From contig NC_063174.1 in NCBI RefSeq assembly GCF_023159225.1, positions 27,177,983 to 27,241,982 of the forward strand: a stretch of 64,000 nt of DNA, read 5' to 3'. Below the pieces are notes generated by a model. It did not search any database. It was not told the origin of the DNA and saw nothing but the letters and a program-made list of their open reading frames with translations. Source of the DNA: Perognathus longimembris pacificus. Lineage: Eukaryota > Chordata > Mammalia > Rodentia > Heteromyidae. This document shows positions 11,220 to 23,344 of this stretch, in pieces (position 1 is the stretch's first letter; the number at the start of each line of letters is the position of its first letter). The position numbers and the translations under genes are program-made.

Positions 11220-13660
11220 CCAGGCTTAGCGATACCTGAGGGAGGAAGAGTGAGCAGAGGCAACACAGAATACAAGGCTCTCAGCTAATGAGTTTGCTTT
11301 GTTCTAGAAAGACTCAAAGTGTGGCTGTTGCTGAATGAACAAAGAAGAAAGCCATTGATTGTACGGTCACAGAAGTTAAGCTTACTGAGGGCTGTGGAGG
11401 CTATTGGAAGGATTACAGAGTTAGTACTGATTGGAACAGAACACTATGGGAGTACTTGGGCCCTAAGGATGGGGTCATCTTAGCATTTAAAATGAGTCCT
11501 CTGCCTGCTGTGCTCGGAATCAATGGAGGGTTAAGAGCAAAGAGAAGAATCGGGAGGGTTCAACAATACTGCAAGAGAGAAAAGAAGACTTGGACCACAG
11601 TGGGGAAGCCTCGGCAGCAGGAATCTTTAGGCATTCTGATGTCTGAACAAAGAACACTGGAGAATTTTCCAGTGCCAAGGGGAGGGGTGGAGTTGACCCT
11701 GGGAGACAAGGAGACCATGGGAGCTGGGGGTCTCAGGGCAACAATAAAAAGAGAAGGTAGAAAGCAGATTGATGGTGACTGAAGGTTGATGGGGGATGAG
11801 TATTAGCATAGCTAATAAACAGAATCTGTTGTCATACTGGATCTGTTTCTTTAAAGGAGAGGGGGTCCTCTGTGCTCTATCCAAGAGATTTGACATTTTG
11901 ACATTCTCAACCTACCCCAGTAGAATAGCTTCTTAGAACAAGTCAATTTTCCAAGCAATAAAATCTAGTTCTACAAGTCTGAAAATAGGTTCAATGACAA
12001 GAACGTAATCATTGATTTTTCTCTTGAGGAAATTATTTTCTCCCTTCATCAAATATTGCTCCATATTTCTATTTAGAAAAACAAAGGGAGATAAGGAAAC
12101 CCAGAAAGCTGTAGTAGGTATGGACTCCCTGTCTACTGAAGATCTTAGAGTGAAGAGAGTTGATATGAAATCGCCAAAGTGGAGATCAAGAGGAGCCAAT
12201 ACTTTGGTAATCTTGTTAATCACCTTGTTTACTCTATAATTATAAGTCAGTACTACCATCCACCTTTTACTTTTTGAAAAAAATACATTAAATAACTTTT
12301 TCATATGCATTTGGGTATATTATCTTTCCAAGTATATAGACAGTTCATTGATGATATTACTGGACTTTCAACTGATAGCTTGCATTAGCGTCAAAGAGGG
12401 CTTTGATGAACCCCCAGCCCATCTAATCATGCTTTTTCCCAAGTTTCTCTTCATAGTTTCTGCAAAAAAGGCAATGTGGAAGTAATAACCTGGAATGATA
12501 TAACTTCTCACTACTGAGCAGGACTTTCCAACAAGTTCTGGGTGACATTCTAGAGAACTCCCTGACCCAGGAGAAGTAAGTGACCCTCAACCTGAGATAT
12601 ACACTTGGATCTTGTGAGAAATTCATAGGAATACTCCAGAAGCAAAAATGTCCCCAATGCAATGGCAGGGATTTGAATTTCATTGCTCTGGGAAGTTCAG
12701 AGAAGTTGTTTAAAATTCCACACATGGCTGTAGTATAACACCTCAGAGAGAAAGCATTATTTGGGAAAACAATTTTAAAAGCTAAGAGTCTAAGCTGTCT
12801 TACAAGAAGTTTCAACACTCAAAGAACAGGGTATTTTAAATAACAATATCTGGCAATCTGATATGGAGGGGATATTAGATGAAAAAGATAAGCAGTGGCA
12901 TATTTAAATTCTAGAAAGATATATTGTCTTTTTACACCAGTAGAATTCCTATCCTGTTTCCTCCAAACTCTTTCAAATTAGTTTTCTTTTAAATCCCACC
13001 TAAGCAGTACGTGCATTTTGCTAAATTCTTAAATATGCACAAGAAATCCATGTGTCACAGAATATCACCCAAAACAGCGCTTGCTCTTAGTGCCCAGATT
13101 CTTCTACTCATGGTTAGTTATGCAAAACCTGTGCAGGAGTTGAAGCAATATTCTTCTAAAAAACAGCAAACTCTAGGCAACACAAAGCATGCTGGAAGAG
13201 AAGTAGGAATAGGGATTTGGTGTTTCCATCTTGGAAAACAGAAGGGAACAGAGGAGCATCTTGAATTTAGAACAATATTATGCAACAGCAATAACAATTT
13301 CCTTGTAACCCAAGCTCCCTGATGGGACATTTTATAGTAACTGGTTTCTTTTAAACAGCTGTCTTCATGATGCCCTATACAGGGAATAGACAATCTCGAA
13401 TGGATTTTAATGCTCTCAGACCTCAGAAATTTCTCACCACCTGTGATACATACTCATAAGGCTCTGCAGTGGATAACACATAGATTACATAAGCCTGGCC
13501 ATCAAACAAGGAATATGTTGAAGCAGGGATACCCATGGCTTTTGATATGCAAGCACCCAACTGAGCTACACATACAAAATATGTTAGAGGTGCTGAGAGC
13601 AGAAGACCAAAGAGAAAGATATTATGAAGTAAAAAGGAGACCAAATTTTGAAATGTAGTT
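11220..13660. other. Unique stretch with chance open frames
   Basis: Several of the longer open frames outside the CpG island lie here: 11456-11782 plus, 11933-12310 minus and 12423-12818 minus (131 codons). None shows a recognisable domain, a signal peptide followed by a fold, or convincing splice sites. I treat them as chance, although unannotated lineage-specific exons cannot be excluded by eye. Confidence 0.45.
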
Positions 13661-13663
13661 AGG

Positions 13664-13720
13664 ATTTCAGTGGAAGGAGATTTCAGTGGAAGGAGAAGAT
13701 TAGGATTTCAGTGGAAGCAG
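13664..13720. repeat. 16-bp repeat, three copies
   Basis: 'atttcagtggaaggag' is tandem at 13664-13679 and 13680-13695. A third copy with one change ('...gaagcag') follows at 13705-13720 after a 9-base spacer. Confidence 0.9.
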
Positions 13721-13750
13721 CAGGATTTACAGTGAACAAAAGCTGTCTGG

Positions 13751-13965
13751 GGGCTGGAGATAAGGTCTAGTGGTAAAGTGCTCGCCTCGTATACATGAAG
13801 CCCTGGGTTCAATTCCTCAGCACCACATATATCGAAAAAGCCGGAAGTGGCACTGTGGCTCAAGTAGCAGAGTGCTAGCCTTTGAGCAAAAAAAAAAAAG
13901 AAGCCAGGGACAGTGCTCAGGCTCAGGCCCTGAGTTCAAGCCCCAGGACTGGCAAAAAAAAAAAA
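13751..13965 (+). mobile_element. Dimeric ID-like SINE, full length
   Basis: The head is an ID (tRNA-Ala-like) unit: 'gggctggagataaggtctag', 'agtgctcgcctcgtataca', 'gggttcaattcctcagcac'. The second unit carries 'ggcactgtggctcaagtag', 'agtgctagcc' and 'ggccctgagttcaagcccc', and ends 'aggactggc' plus poly(A). The flanks AAAAGCTGTCTGG (13738-13750) and AAAAGCCGTCTGG (13966-13978) are a target duplication with one mismatch. The poly(A) end and the duplication overlap in A residues, so that edge is approximate. Confidence 0.9.
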
Positions 13966-14154
13966 AAAAGCCGTCTGGCAGAAGCAAAGAGAAATGGGGT
14001 AGGAGGGAATGGTGGAAGAGGGAATGTGAGAAGCTCCCTGTGGAAGTGAGTCTCCACAGATGTGCCACTGTCACATCTGATGAAGAGGGAAAATGTAATT
14101 TTTTACCACTGATGTGACACTCTTAGTGACAGAATACAAAGTAATAGCATTGTC

Positions 14155-14235
14155 AGGAGTGAAGGTGTGGCTCAAGTGATGGAGCATCAACCTTGAGCTA
14201 AGGTTTCTTGTCTAAGGACAAGAAAGCAATAAAAG
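14155..14235 (+). mobile_element. SINE tail-module fragment
   Basis: 'gtgaaggtgtggctcaagtg', 'atggagcatcaaccttgagc' match the second module of the local SINEs. The rest of the element is absent. Confidence 0.55.
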
Positions 14236-14339
14236 TAACAACTAGTAAATATTTATCTCCCAAAAAAGTATTCATATAGTATTATTTTCCACTAAGTATT
14301 TTCTCTTAGTCTCAACTTCATAATATTTCAGTTGTACAG

Positions 14340-14455
14340 CTCTTGTCAAATTATACCATCTCTGTAAGCCTTAGTCTCATGATCTGTACAATGAAGAAAA
14401 CTAGGCTTTACTGTCAGCTCAGAGAGAGTCTGTGAGGACTAAATGAAATATTACC
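14340..14455 (+). mobile_element. MIR relic
   Basis: 'aagccttagtctcatgatct', 'gtacaatgaagaaaacta' and 'gtgaggactaaatgaaat' fit the 3' half of MIR in order. Confidence 0.65.
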
Positions 14456-14707
14456 TCCTTAAAAAAATCTGAGGAAACTTTGGATCTAGCTAGCTTTGGG
14501 CAAGAAAAATACTTTTTACAGGCCAATGACAATGTAGACTAAGTCCTCAGTGTGAGAATTACAGCCCAATTTTGCATTATGCTGTGAAACCTGTAGTCTA
14601 GAATAAGAAAAACTGCAAATATGAGGAACCAGGTGATTAGAGTCTCGCTTAAGGGGCCAATAAATTAAAACTCATTATTGGATGTACAAAATTGGTCCTC
14701 CTCTTCA

Positions 14708-14796
14708 TCTTATGTAGCCCAGTCTGGTCTCTAACTTGAGATTCTTCTGCCTCCATTTCCTGAGTGCTAGAATTATAGGCCCACTGTGCCCAGCTT
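14708..14796 (-). mobile_element. B1-type SINE fragment
   Basis: On the plus strand 'atgtagcccagtctggtctc ... tcctgagtgctagaattata ... actgtgcccagc' is a reversed B1 (7SL-derived) element. Confidence 0.75.
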
Positions 14797-14799
14797 CAA

Positions 14800-15535
14800 T
14801 ATTGCTCTTGATGGTTCTGCTCAGACCTCAGTCATCATCTGTCTATAATTGGAAAATAGTACTTGCTTGGCATACTTTGTAAACTACCAAAAGTTCCCAT
14901 GAGAAGAGGAGCTGTCACAATGGTACAGAAATAAACTGTGGTACTGTGTTACAATAGTATAGTGATAGTACTGCAAAACAACAACAAAAACCAGTCTCTT
15001 CTTACGCATCTTATGTGATCCCTCCAAAACCGAAAGCCAAGGGCACTTTGTCAGAGATTTACCCTAACAAGGCCCATTTCTACACAAGCTAGCCATGAAT
15101 AAGTTCAATAGCACCAGTGTCAACGCCACCACCTACTTTTTCTAGGCATGAAGAGGGGTAGAGAAATGGGATGAAAGAAAAGACTGCAATCTAATTATTG
15201 GTAGGACACTGAATACATGTTCTGAGTTTATCATCTTCCCTCCCAACTCTGATTTCCATCATGGTGCTTCCATTTCCATTTCTACCCTATTTCTAACTCG
15301 TCACTCAGTCCAACTTTGATTCCTCCTGTCCCTCTTCTTACTATTTACAGGTGTTGATTCCAGTCTCCCTCCACAAGAACCCAGGCATCTTCTACCCTTT
15401 TATTTATTCTACTGATAACTCACTGAAATAATTGAAAGTTCTAGGGAACAAGTCTCTCAATGTCTGTTCTCTTTCCTTTCCAAAACATCTAACCTTTTAA
15501 AAGCACAACCCCAATTGGACCACCCCTTGGATCAA
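14800..15535. other. Unique non-coding stretch
   Basis: No gene or recognisable repeat. Confidence 0.45.
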
Positions 15536-15539
15536 ATTG

Positions 15540-15665
15540 ATCTGTGATTCTCTATTGCCCTTATAGTAAAAATCTGAATTACTTTGACATTCAAGACCCA
15601 GATGATGCTCCCTCAAACTCCTCTTCGAACCTTTTTCCCCCACTGTTTTGCTGTATTACATTTCT
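15540..15665 (+). mobile_element. L2-type LINE relic
   Basis: 'ctctattgcccttatagtaa', 'aatctgaattactttgacat' and 'tcaagacccagatgatgctc' follow the order of the L2 3' region. Confidence 0.5.
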
Positions 15666-15756
15666 AGAGGTCATTGCTCCTCCTCAGAACAGGTAGCAAG
15701 AACTTTAATACAAAGGTATTATAATATACACATATACAGCTCTTTGTCCAACGTAC

Positions 15757-15935
15757 AGCTTCTAAAATGGCCTCTAATGACCCCAGCCTCCTGACATTCA
15801 TACCTCTGTGTACCCCTTGTATATGGACTAGACTTACTGATTTTTTCCAATAAATAGCACAGAAGAATTGATGGGGTTCACCTCCAAGTTGGGGCTGAAA
15901 AAGAACATGGCTGATTCTCCCACACATGCATACTT
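15757..15935 (+). mobile_element. MaLR (MLT1-like) LTR, 5' part
   Basis: 'aaaatggcctctaatgaccc', 'cctgacattcatacctctgt' and a later segment near 15840-15910 resemble the first half of MLT1-type LTRs. The other half resumes at about 16201. Confidence 0.5.
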
Positions 15936-15957
15936 ATTTGTTTATTGATTTCATTGT

Positions 15958-16160
15958 TGATGCTGGTATTTGTTTGTCTGTTAGTTTTATGGTACTTGGA
16001 TATGAATTAAGGGCCTCTTACTTGCAAGATTCTCTACCACTTGATCCATATCTTAAGCCTTTATTTTAATCTTACTTTTCAAATTGGATCAGCCTTGGGA
16101 CTTGATCCTCCCACCTATGACTTCAGTGAAGCTGAGATTACAAACATGTACTACTCCATC
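15958..16160 (-). mobile_element. Composite ID/B1-like insert, decayed
   Basis: The plus strand shows 'gatgctggtatttg', 'gattctctaccacttgatcc' and then 'gggacttgatcctcccacct ... gctgagattacaaacatgta'. This is the reversed order of a B1-ID composite. It separates the two halves of an older LTR. Confidence 0.45.
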
Positions 16161-16172
16161 CACTCTCTTGTC

Positions 16173-16200
16173 TGCAATATAGCTAAGTAGCTATATTGCA
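16173..16200. repeat. Near-perfect palindrome
   Basis: 13-bp arms TGCAATATAGCTA and TAGCTATATTGCA match perfectly across a 2-nt spacer. It lies at the junction of the SINE-like insert and the resumed LTR. Confidence 0.95.
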
Positions 16201-16490
16201 AGATGTTCTCCACACTGGAGAGGCCTATGGGCAAGGGATCAAGGAAGTCTCAGGCCAATAGATCATCAGGAAAAGAGGCCTTGGTCCAACAGCCTCCAAG
16301 GAACTGAATCCTTCCCACAATCTCATGAATGACAGGAGGAAAACTCTTGACAGTTGTGCCTTGAGGTGACTAGCAGAGACCCACCAAGGACCCTAAGCTA
16401 TGCCTGTATTTCTGACCCACAGAAACAGTAAGAAAATAGATGTTATTTTAAGCTGTGGGTTACAGAATAATTTGTTATGCAACAGTAGAA
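16201..16490 (+). mobile_element. MaLR (MLT1-like) LTR, 3' part
   Basis: 'actggagaggcctatgggca', 'ctgacccacagaaacagtaa', 'tgttattttaagctgtggg' and 'aatttgttatgcaacagtag' follow the typical 3' end of this LTR group. Confidence 0.6.
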
Positions 16491-16494
16491 AAAT

Positions 16495-17445
16495 AATAGT
16501 CACCTTTGCTTAGCACTGGATTTAAAGAAATAATTAGACATTATAATAAGTCATTTGCTCCTCACTCTTAATTTCTCTTTGAAAGTTAGAAGACAATATT
16601 TATACATTTGGAAATCACTTGATAATAGACTATTATACATATGAGAAGGTATTAGAGGAGGATAAGAAGCCAGAGGTGGATTAAGTAGGTATCCCCTCTT
16701 CTACAAGACAAGAAGTGCTTTGGATAAAGCTTTTTGGAAATGCAAGTCGGGGAGGGGACATCTAGGTGGGGCCAGGGAATCTTTAGGGAAGTTCATTTAT
16801 AGGAACTTTGATCAGCAGCAGGAATATTCCATAAAGCATTGGGGGAAGGGCATGATAAGGGATAGAAGCAATTCAAGGAAAATAGACACAGAAACACACT
16901 CAGAAAATAATTCAGCAAATAGATGCAAATGAGATGTATCCTGAAATCAACTCCTTACCCGCTCTCACAATATCCAAGGGTGGAAAGTGTAATACAGGAC
17001 AACCCCATTTCTAAGACTACTCTTAGAACCCTGGAAGAGTCCTTGATGCTCCATTTTATTATGTTCAGAGGACATCTGCCTCTGGTGATAGGCAAGAGAC
17101 TTATTTTTCTTCACCTCCTCTGGGCAAGGTGTTTGGGCAGGATATGCAGAGCAAGCAACAGATTTTGTTATATCATCTCTCTGTATTGTAGAGACCACTG
17201 AGGTTTGTTCAATTCAGATAATTTTACAGGTCTGATAATAAAACAATTAGTTTAATATCTCTCAGTGTTCATGTGAGGATAAAATTAGAGGAACTGTTTG
17301 AAAACACTTTACAAACTAATGCAACTTCTACCATGTAAATTATATGAAAATTGTGGATTGTGTGTTGCTGTGGAAATTCCTAATGTGACTTGCAGAGCTG
17401 AAATCTAAACGCAGGACCTCCACTGCCAGAGGAACAGTCTTTTAT
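16495..17445. other. Unique non-coding stretch
   Basis: No recognised gene. Overlapping short frames at 16923-17201 have no known motif. A weak MIR-like region near 16500-16610 is too decayed to call. Confidence 0.4.
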
Positions 17446-17448
17446 AGT

Positions 17449-17670
17449 CAGAAGACAGACTCTGGGTTCCAAATTCAGCTCCAAACTTGCTAACTGTATG
17501 GCTCAGATGAGTTTCTTCATTTTTCTCAGGCTGTTTCATCACCCATAAGATAAGCATTATACAACCTACTCAGCAATATTGTTGAAAAAATTCAAGGACA
17601 TACCATGTGTGGATTGATGGATGCCTGGCCCTGTGCCTACAACACAGCACATGATCAATAACTACACTAT
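17449..17670 (+). mobile_element. MIR, near full length
   Basis: Motifs in consensus order: 'agactctgggttccaaattc', 'ccaaacttgctaactgtatg', 'ctgtttcatcacccataaga', 'cctggccctgtgcctacaac', 'cacatgatcaataact'. Confidence 0.75.
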
Positions 17671-18409
17671 ATAGTGCAAGGATATATGTCCTTTCTACAG
17701 AACTAGATGCTACCCATTCCAGTGACTTGTTGGTTATGATTTCTGCTGTCAGTCAGGCAGTTCTTGGGTAATATTTAAAATAGGAAAGATCTATCTTCAG
17801 CCTCTTACCATGCTTATTTCCATGTGCTTATCCCCCAAATTTCACCTCCTGTGCCAGCATCTTAGGCTCAATGATCCAAAATATCCCATCCCTCCTCCTT
17901 TTCCTCCCTAAAGTTCAAGAGTCCTTCATTCCTCTGAACCCTGCACTCACCCTTCCAAAGGAACATTTAATTACCCAAGGCATAGTCTGCTAAAATTGGG
18001 TAGTGCAGTCCCCTGCCTACATGCTCCCAAAATCTCTTCATGTTAACTACCCATAGGCACACAGGCTGCTAAATCATAAGGTTTTCTTTTTCTCTTATAA
18101 CACCATCGCTATCCCTATTCCACCCCCACCCTAGAGTCTACCTTAACACAGAAAACTAAAAGATGGACTTAGGTTAGCATAATGAATTCAAAATTCAAAG
18201 AGTAAGGACTAAAATCAATTTCTATAGCTCCATTATAAAAGAATATTTTCCAAACCCCCTGGCCAGCAAGGAAAAAGGGTTATGGATATGAGAGAAAGAA
18301 AACTACACTAAAAGAGAGGTAGAAATAAAACCAGGTAAATATAAGAGCAGAAAATACATAGGAAATTATTTTCAAAACATCCATCAAAAACATCAGTGAT
18401 TTCAACAGA

Positions 18410-18690
18410 GTATGGCATAAAGATAGGTTGATTAAGCAATGGAACAGAAGAGAGAGGCCACAAGGAAGCCCTTACGTATATGGCCAAGAGATTTTCAATT
18501 GTGGTGCCCAGACTACACAAGTGTGAAAGTTTAATTTCTTCAATAAATGATGTTTGGAAAACTGGGACTGTACATGAAAACAAATGAAACTATATGTTTA
18601 CCTTATGCCATACATAAAGGTAAATTTGAATTGGATTAAAGACCTAAGCACCAAACCTAAAATGATTAATATTCTGAAAGAAATCACCAG
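18410..18690 (+). pseudogene. L1 ORF2 3' fragment
   Basis: The sequence tracks the C-terminal part of LINE-1 ORF2: 'ggttgattaagcaatggaac', 'cttcaataaatgatgtttgg', 'gaattggattaaagacctaa', 'ctgaaagaaatcacc'. It is a truncated and broken relic with no intact frame. It could begin somewhat upstream, near 18330. Confidence 0.75.
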
Positions 18691-18838
18691 CTTTATGGTA
18701 TCAGATTTAGAAGTGAAGCTGACCATGGAGAATGTGGAGGATGTCCCACAGTATACACAGCCAGGAGAAGGGCAATGTGACTTCACTCTCCTCTGGCCCT
18801 TGCAGTCAGTTCTTCTGATCCCAAGTAAGTGAGCCCAG

Positions 18839-19216
18839 TTGCTATGGACCTAGAATTTCCACCCTCTCCACATCCATATTTTGAAGGCTTCACCTCATGA
18901 TATTTGGAAGTGGAAATTTGGGGAGTTCACTTAGATGAAGTCATGAGAGAGTAGATCCCATTATGGGATTAATGCTCATATACAAAAAGAGACTCCCTCT
19001 TCTCCTTCTTCTCCCCCTCCCTTTCCCCTTTCCTTTTTCTCCTTCCTTTCTCCCTCCCCTTTCTCTGTCATATAGTATCAAGTCATCAAGTATCAAGTAT
19101 GCTGATGCCTTGGTACTGGCCTGTCCTTGGTACTTCCTGGCCTCCAAAACCATGAAAACTGAGTTGTTAATCCACACAGACTGTGGTATTTTGTTGCAAC
19201 AATCCAAATCCAGACA
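18839..19216 (+). mobile_element. MaLR (MST/MLT1-type) solo LTR
   Basis: 'gttgctatggacctagaatt' at the 5' end, 'tgatatttggaagtggaaat', 'gaagtcatgagagag', 'cctccaaaaccatgaaaact' and the 3' 'tgtggtattttgttgcaaca' fit this LTR group in order. An imperfect CTT/CCT tract at about 18990-19060 lies inside it, at the place where these LTRs are often pyrimidine-rich. Confidence 0.75.
18990..19060. repeat. Pyrimidine tract inside LTR
   Basis: Imperfect (CTTCTC)n and (CCCTTT)n. Both strands read as long low-complexity open frames that are not genes. Confidence 0.85.
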
Positions 19217-19664
19217 CTAGTAGATACGGTTATATGGTGCAGCCTCCCAGAACTCTGGGGAGGGTGGAAGGGGACAGTGAATGAATCTGGAGGAGCAATC
19301 TGGAGCTACAGATCACAGACACCCATGAGAGATGAGCGGGGGCTGGCAGCACGGCAAGGCTGTGTGCTTCACAAACCACTACAGTAATTAATCCATCTAG
19401 TGTTATTGTTTTCTGTGGAATTCTCAAGAAGAGAATGGGAACATTACCATGTCATCAGGTCCTTTTATTTCAGTAATTTAAAGAGTGCAAACCTTGGAGC
19501 TTCTTTCTTCTCTAGAGACCAGGGTATATTTGTCGGTCCAATAACACTCATGCAAAACAGGGGAAAAAAGAAAACACTAAGTATATCTTTATACTACCCA
19601 GGCAGGAGAAAGCATTCTAATAGGCAATTAAATAACCAAAAAAACGCAACCCCTACTGTGATGG

Positions 19665-19982
19665 AATTTACTTTTCCAGCAAAATGGCAGGAAATAATCA
19701 TGAAAGTTTCATTAAAATGCTTCCTAATAATAAGTGTATATTTGTGTCTTAACAAGTACATGTTCTTAGCACCACAACTCTCTAAGCCAGGAAGCAACTC
19801 TCTGAAATTGTCTTTAAACTAGCACAAATGTTTATTTTTTCCAGAGAAGTACAGGAAGTAGTCATTAATATTTTATTAAAATGTTTCTTAATCATAAATG
19901 TATATCTGTGTCTTAACAAGTACATTTTTAAGCATTGTAACTCTCTAAGCTAGCAAACAACTTTGTAAAATTATCTTTAATC
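19665..19982. repeat. Diverged tandem duplication, about 165 bp
   Basis: Copy A (about 19665-19820) and copy B (about 19831-19982) share the blocks 'ttttccag', 'caggaa', 'attaaaatg', 'tgtgtcttaacaagtaca', 'aactctctaagc' and 'tctttaa' in the same order. Scattered substitutions and small indels indicate an old duplication. Confidence 0.85.
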
Positions 19983-19989
19983 CCTCACC

Positions 19990-22900
19990 AGTGTCAGGAA
20001 CCCTACTGGGGCTTTATCACATATTATTTAGTAAATCTATGCACCTACAAACCAGGAGATGTGGGAAACCATAGAAACCAAGGGCAAGGCCAGAGAGGTG
20101 GCTGGAACTTGAAGACAACATTAGTGGAGATGTTCAGTCTTCCTAAGCTCTCAGCTCCCTCCCCAAAAGCCCACCCACTCGACTTGACCTTGTCTTAGCC
20201 ACATCCTTTCCTCTACAGATGGGGTACTTACAGCAGGATGAAGTGAGTATTTACAGTAGGATGAGTTTCATGAGTTTATCTGGTCTTTCATGGCTTTCAG
20301 ACACCTTAATATTTTATACATGTGGAAAACAACACCCAGAGACTTTAACTGGCTAGTCTAAGGCTTTAGAACTAATAATTCAAAAAAAGAAAGTGTTAGA
20401 ATTAAATTTTTGTTCTTCTTAGACAATGATTTTACCAACTCCAATTTGTTTTTTAGGATCTGGTTCTACAAGTGTGATGGGGAAAAGGGAACAAAATTTT
20501 CTATGACTTGATAGTTATAAGCATGCTGTCACTTGCATTGAAAATAAAATTAATCTGAAATTTTTTAAAAGCCTTACATTTCATGGCAAATTTTCCCTTT
20601 AGGAAACATGCTGAAATAGTGGCCACAACCAACAAAGATCCAAGGTGCTTTTAGTGTTTTAAAGTCCTCATAATAGAGAGTTTGTTCATTAGTTAATGAT
20701 AAATATTGTAAGAACATGAGAACAGATGTTCACAGAACAATATCAATTAAGCAAAAATCACATGTTCCAAGAAACTAAGTGCAAAAAGCCTCTACTTTGT
20801 GCCTGGTAGAAAGCTGACTACCATCTACTGTCATTGTCATCACCACTTAGATCACTAGAGACTGAAGTCTCAAAATCTTTCACAGACAATATTGAGTTTA
20901 TCTCAACCCTACCCCTGGTTCTGTATGTCCTGGACCACAGCTTCAAGATAAACCCTGTATTTTCATTCATTTGCAAATACCAGTCCAGAGTTCCCAGGCC
21001 TTGCACCCAGAGGATCTGGATGCATATCCCCAGGCACCCACATGCTATAAAGACTCTCCAGGTGATTGTGATGAATCAAAGCACAGATGCCTGGGCTCTG
21101 TCCAAGAATGCTGACTTAGAGTCTCTGGAGTTCAAATCTTGGCAGAACTTTATTGTCAAAACTCTCCCCTGTGTGAATCTACATCATTCCACAGAGGGAG
21201 AAATATTATCCTCAATTGGCAGCCATAAATCTACCCACATTGTCAGGGGCATACAATGAAGCAATAACCCATACTAAATGAATATTTGAATACAGATTAT
21301 AGCCACTCCCACAGCTAGCCTTCATTGGCATTCCAATTTGTGTAAATACTAAATTTGCTCCTTATATTAACAGTGTATTTAAATACACCATGCGGGTTTC
21401 ACCCACAACTCTGATAAATCTTTTACCTTTTCTTATATCCATAAATCACCTTTATGAATACTAACTTCACATAAAATAATAAAAGTGTACATCAAGTAGG
21501 AACATAAACCCAAGCAACAGCCTCCATTTGAAAAAGTGTTTAATTTCACTGTAAGAGTCTTTTTGTTCTTTATCTTTCCATGTGTTAAAATAAATTTGAG
21601 TCTACTTACAAAAACTTGTGTCAAAGTAAACATAAAAGGAACATTTAACATAAAAGAAATGGCAGTCACCATTAAAATTAAAATAACATCAGAGGCAGAC
21701 TCTAGACTCCTTCTAAGATGAGAACAACCTGGCATTTCAAGAACTACTTTTCCAGACAAGTCACTAAGCATGACATCTTAAAACTTTAGAGAACAAAATG
21801 TCAGCAGCAAGAGGAATGAACTGGTTAAAACTGAGAACAAATGGATCCTGAGAAATAAAATCTTGATTCAAACAAAACAAACGACTAAATGATTTTGCAC
21901 TTCACTGAATCTCTTGCAGTACACTGATGTATTCATTTTTTCTCCCTGCAGATGCATTCTCTCTGCCTTATACAAGTCCTGACAGTGAGCTACAAAAATG
22001 TCATAAATTACAGAGTACAACGAGTATAAAACCCTACACTCCCTATGAGGCCCAGAGTGGTAATCATGCATTCCTCGGTTTTAAATACAGAGATAATATG
22101 CTTTTTGCCTACAAAGTAAAATGATAATAACTGCAAAAAAATTTTAATTAGAACTGGTTTCTAATCTCTGCTGCCAAGGAAGAAAGAGGGTGGGTATAAG
22201 GTAGGACAATGGTATAACTATAGTATAACATCTTTTTACTAATGGAAAAATCTCAATACAGTGGAAAAGAGTATCATATTTACTCAAACTAAAATTAGAT
22301 CAAACTCTCCTTGTCCAGCATGCCAGTATAGTAAGCTGCCTCTCAAAGGACCAAAATAGAATAGTTGAAATGCTAACATACCAATACAAAATTTGTCTTT
22401 TGCTATACACACTTGAAAACAGAACTGATGTAACTCACTATATCCTTGAGGTGAGATACACTTAGGGAAAACTCATCTTCCACACCTGCCATAATCATAT
22501 TATTCCTCCTCATTAAAGGTCAAGTTATTTAAAATACGATGGTCTTGTAAAATGTCTCCATTAGTCCCTGCAGTTCACATGCCATGATGAAGCTCAATTA
22601 ATGACAGCTACCTCTCATTAATCTGAAGTCACATAAAATAATGGATAGGGAATAAAATTAGAATTCAGTTCTAATAGACAACTTTACATAAACCAACAGT
22701 CTCTACCTCTCCCAACCCTTAAACCTTTCTTAAACAGCTGCAAATGACTGATTTCCACTTCATACCCTCTCCCTTCTTTTGCTCTACCTATTGTTTGTCA
22801 GCAGACTAGTACCAAAATATGACTGACGAGAAAAAGAAGAGCAAAAGGATTCTATGAAGAAAGATCTTGCAGTTATCTACTAAATACTTAAGAGTTGGCT

Positions 22901-23340
22901 GGGGAGGAGGGGTTCCTGTCCAGTTTCTTTTGTTCTCAACATCTCCAGATTCAACATACCTAAGACCTCATTTATCACTGGTCATCAAAAACAAAACCTC
23001 CCTATTCTGTATAAGGTGCCATCATTCCATTACAATTAAGGTTACCCCTGGCTCCTTATCCTGGCATCGAACCACAGTCTCTGATTTCAAAGCTGCCAAT
23101 CCCTCAGCACCTCTCAGAATGTTCTTGTATTTTCATTTTCATTGTTTGGGCTGAGAGTTAAAGAGTGAGCAGGCATTCTCCACAGAAGTGTGCTTAGAAG
23201 GCTTTCTACCAGGCTTTCCACCTCCTTCCACTGGAGGTCAAGATGTTGGTGTGTGAGAGCCGGGTGCAGTGGGAAGTCCAGTGACCTCACTGGTGGCGGT
23301 CTTCAAAGGGATTTGTGGATCCCTGGACTCTATGGCTCTC
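19990..23340. other. Unique AT-rich stretch
   Basis: No gene recognised. A decayed hAT-like (MER5-type) motif may lie near 21020-21130 ('ctccaggtgattgtgatgaa', 'gatgcctgggctctg') but is too weak to call firmly. Frames such as 20834-21259 plus and 21433-21771 minus have no recognisable domain. Confidence 0.4.
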
Positions 23341-23344
23341 CTCA

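Noticed and set aside
11933..12818. Minus-strand frames of 125 and 131 codons
   Set aside because: No known motif, no clear acceptor or donor pair and no coding-like bias. They are plausible chance frames, though conservation analysis would settle it.
21020..21130. Possible MER5-type hAT relic
   Set aside because: Only two short motifs match, too few to place an element.
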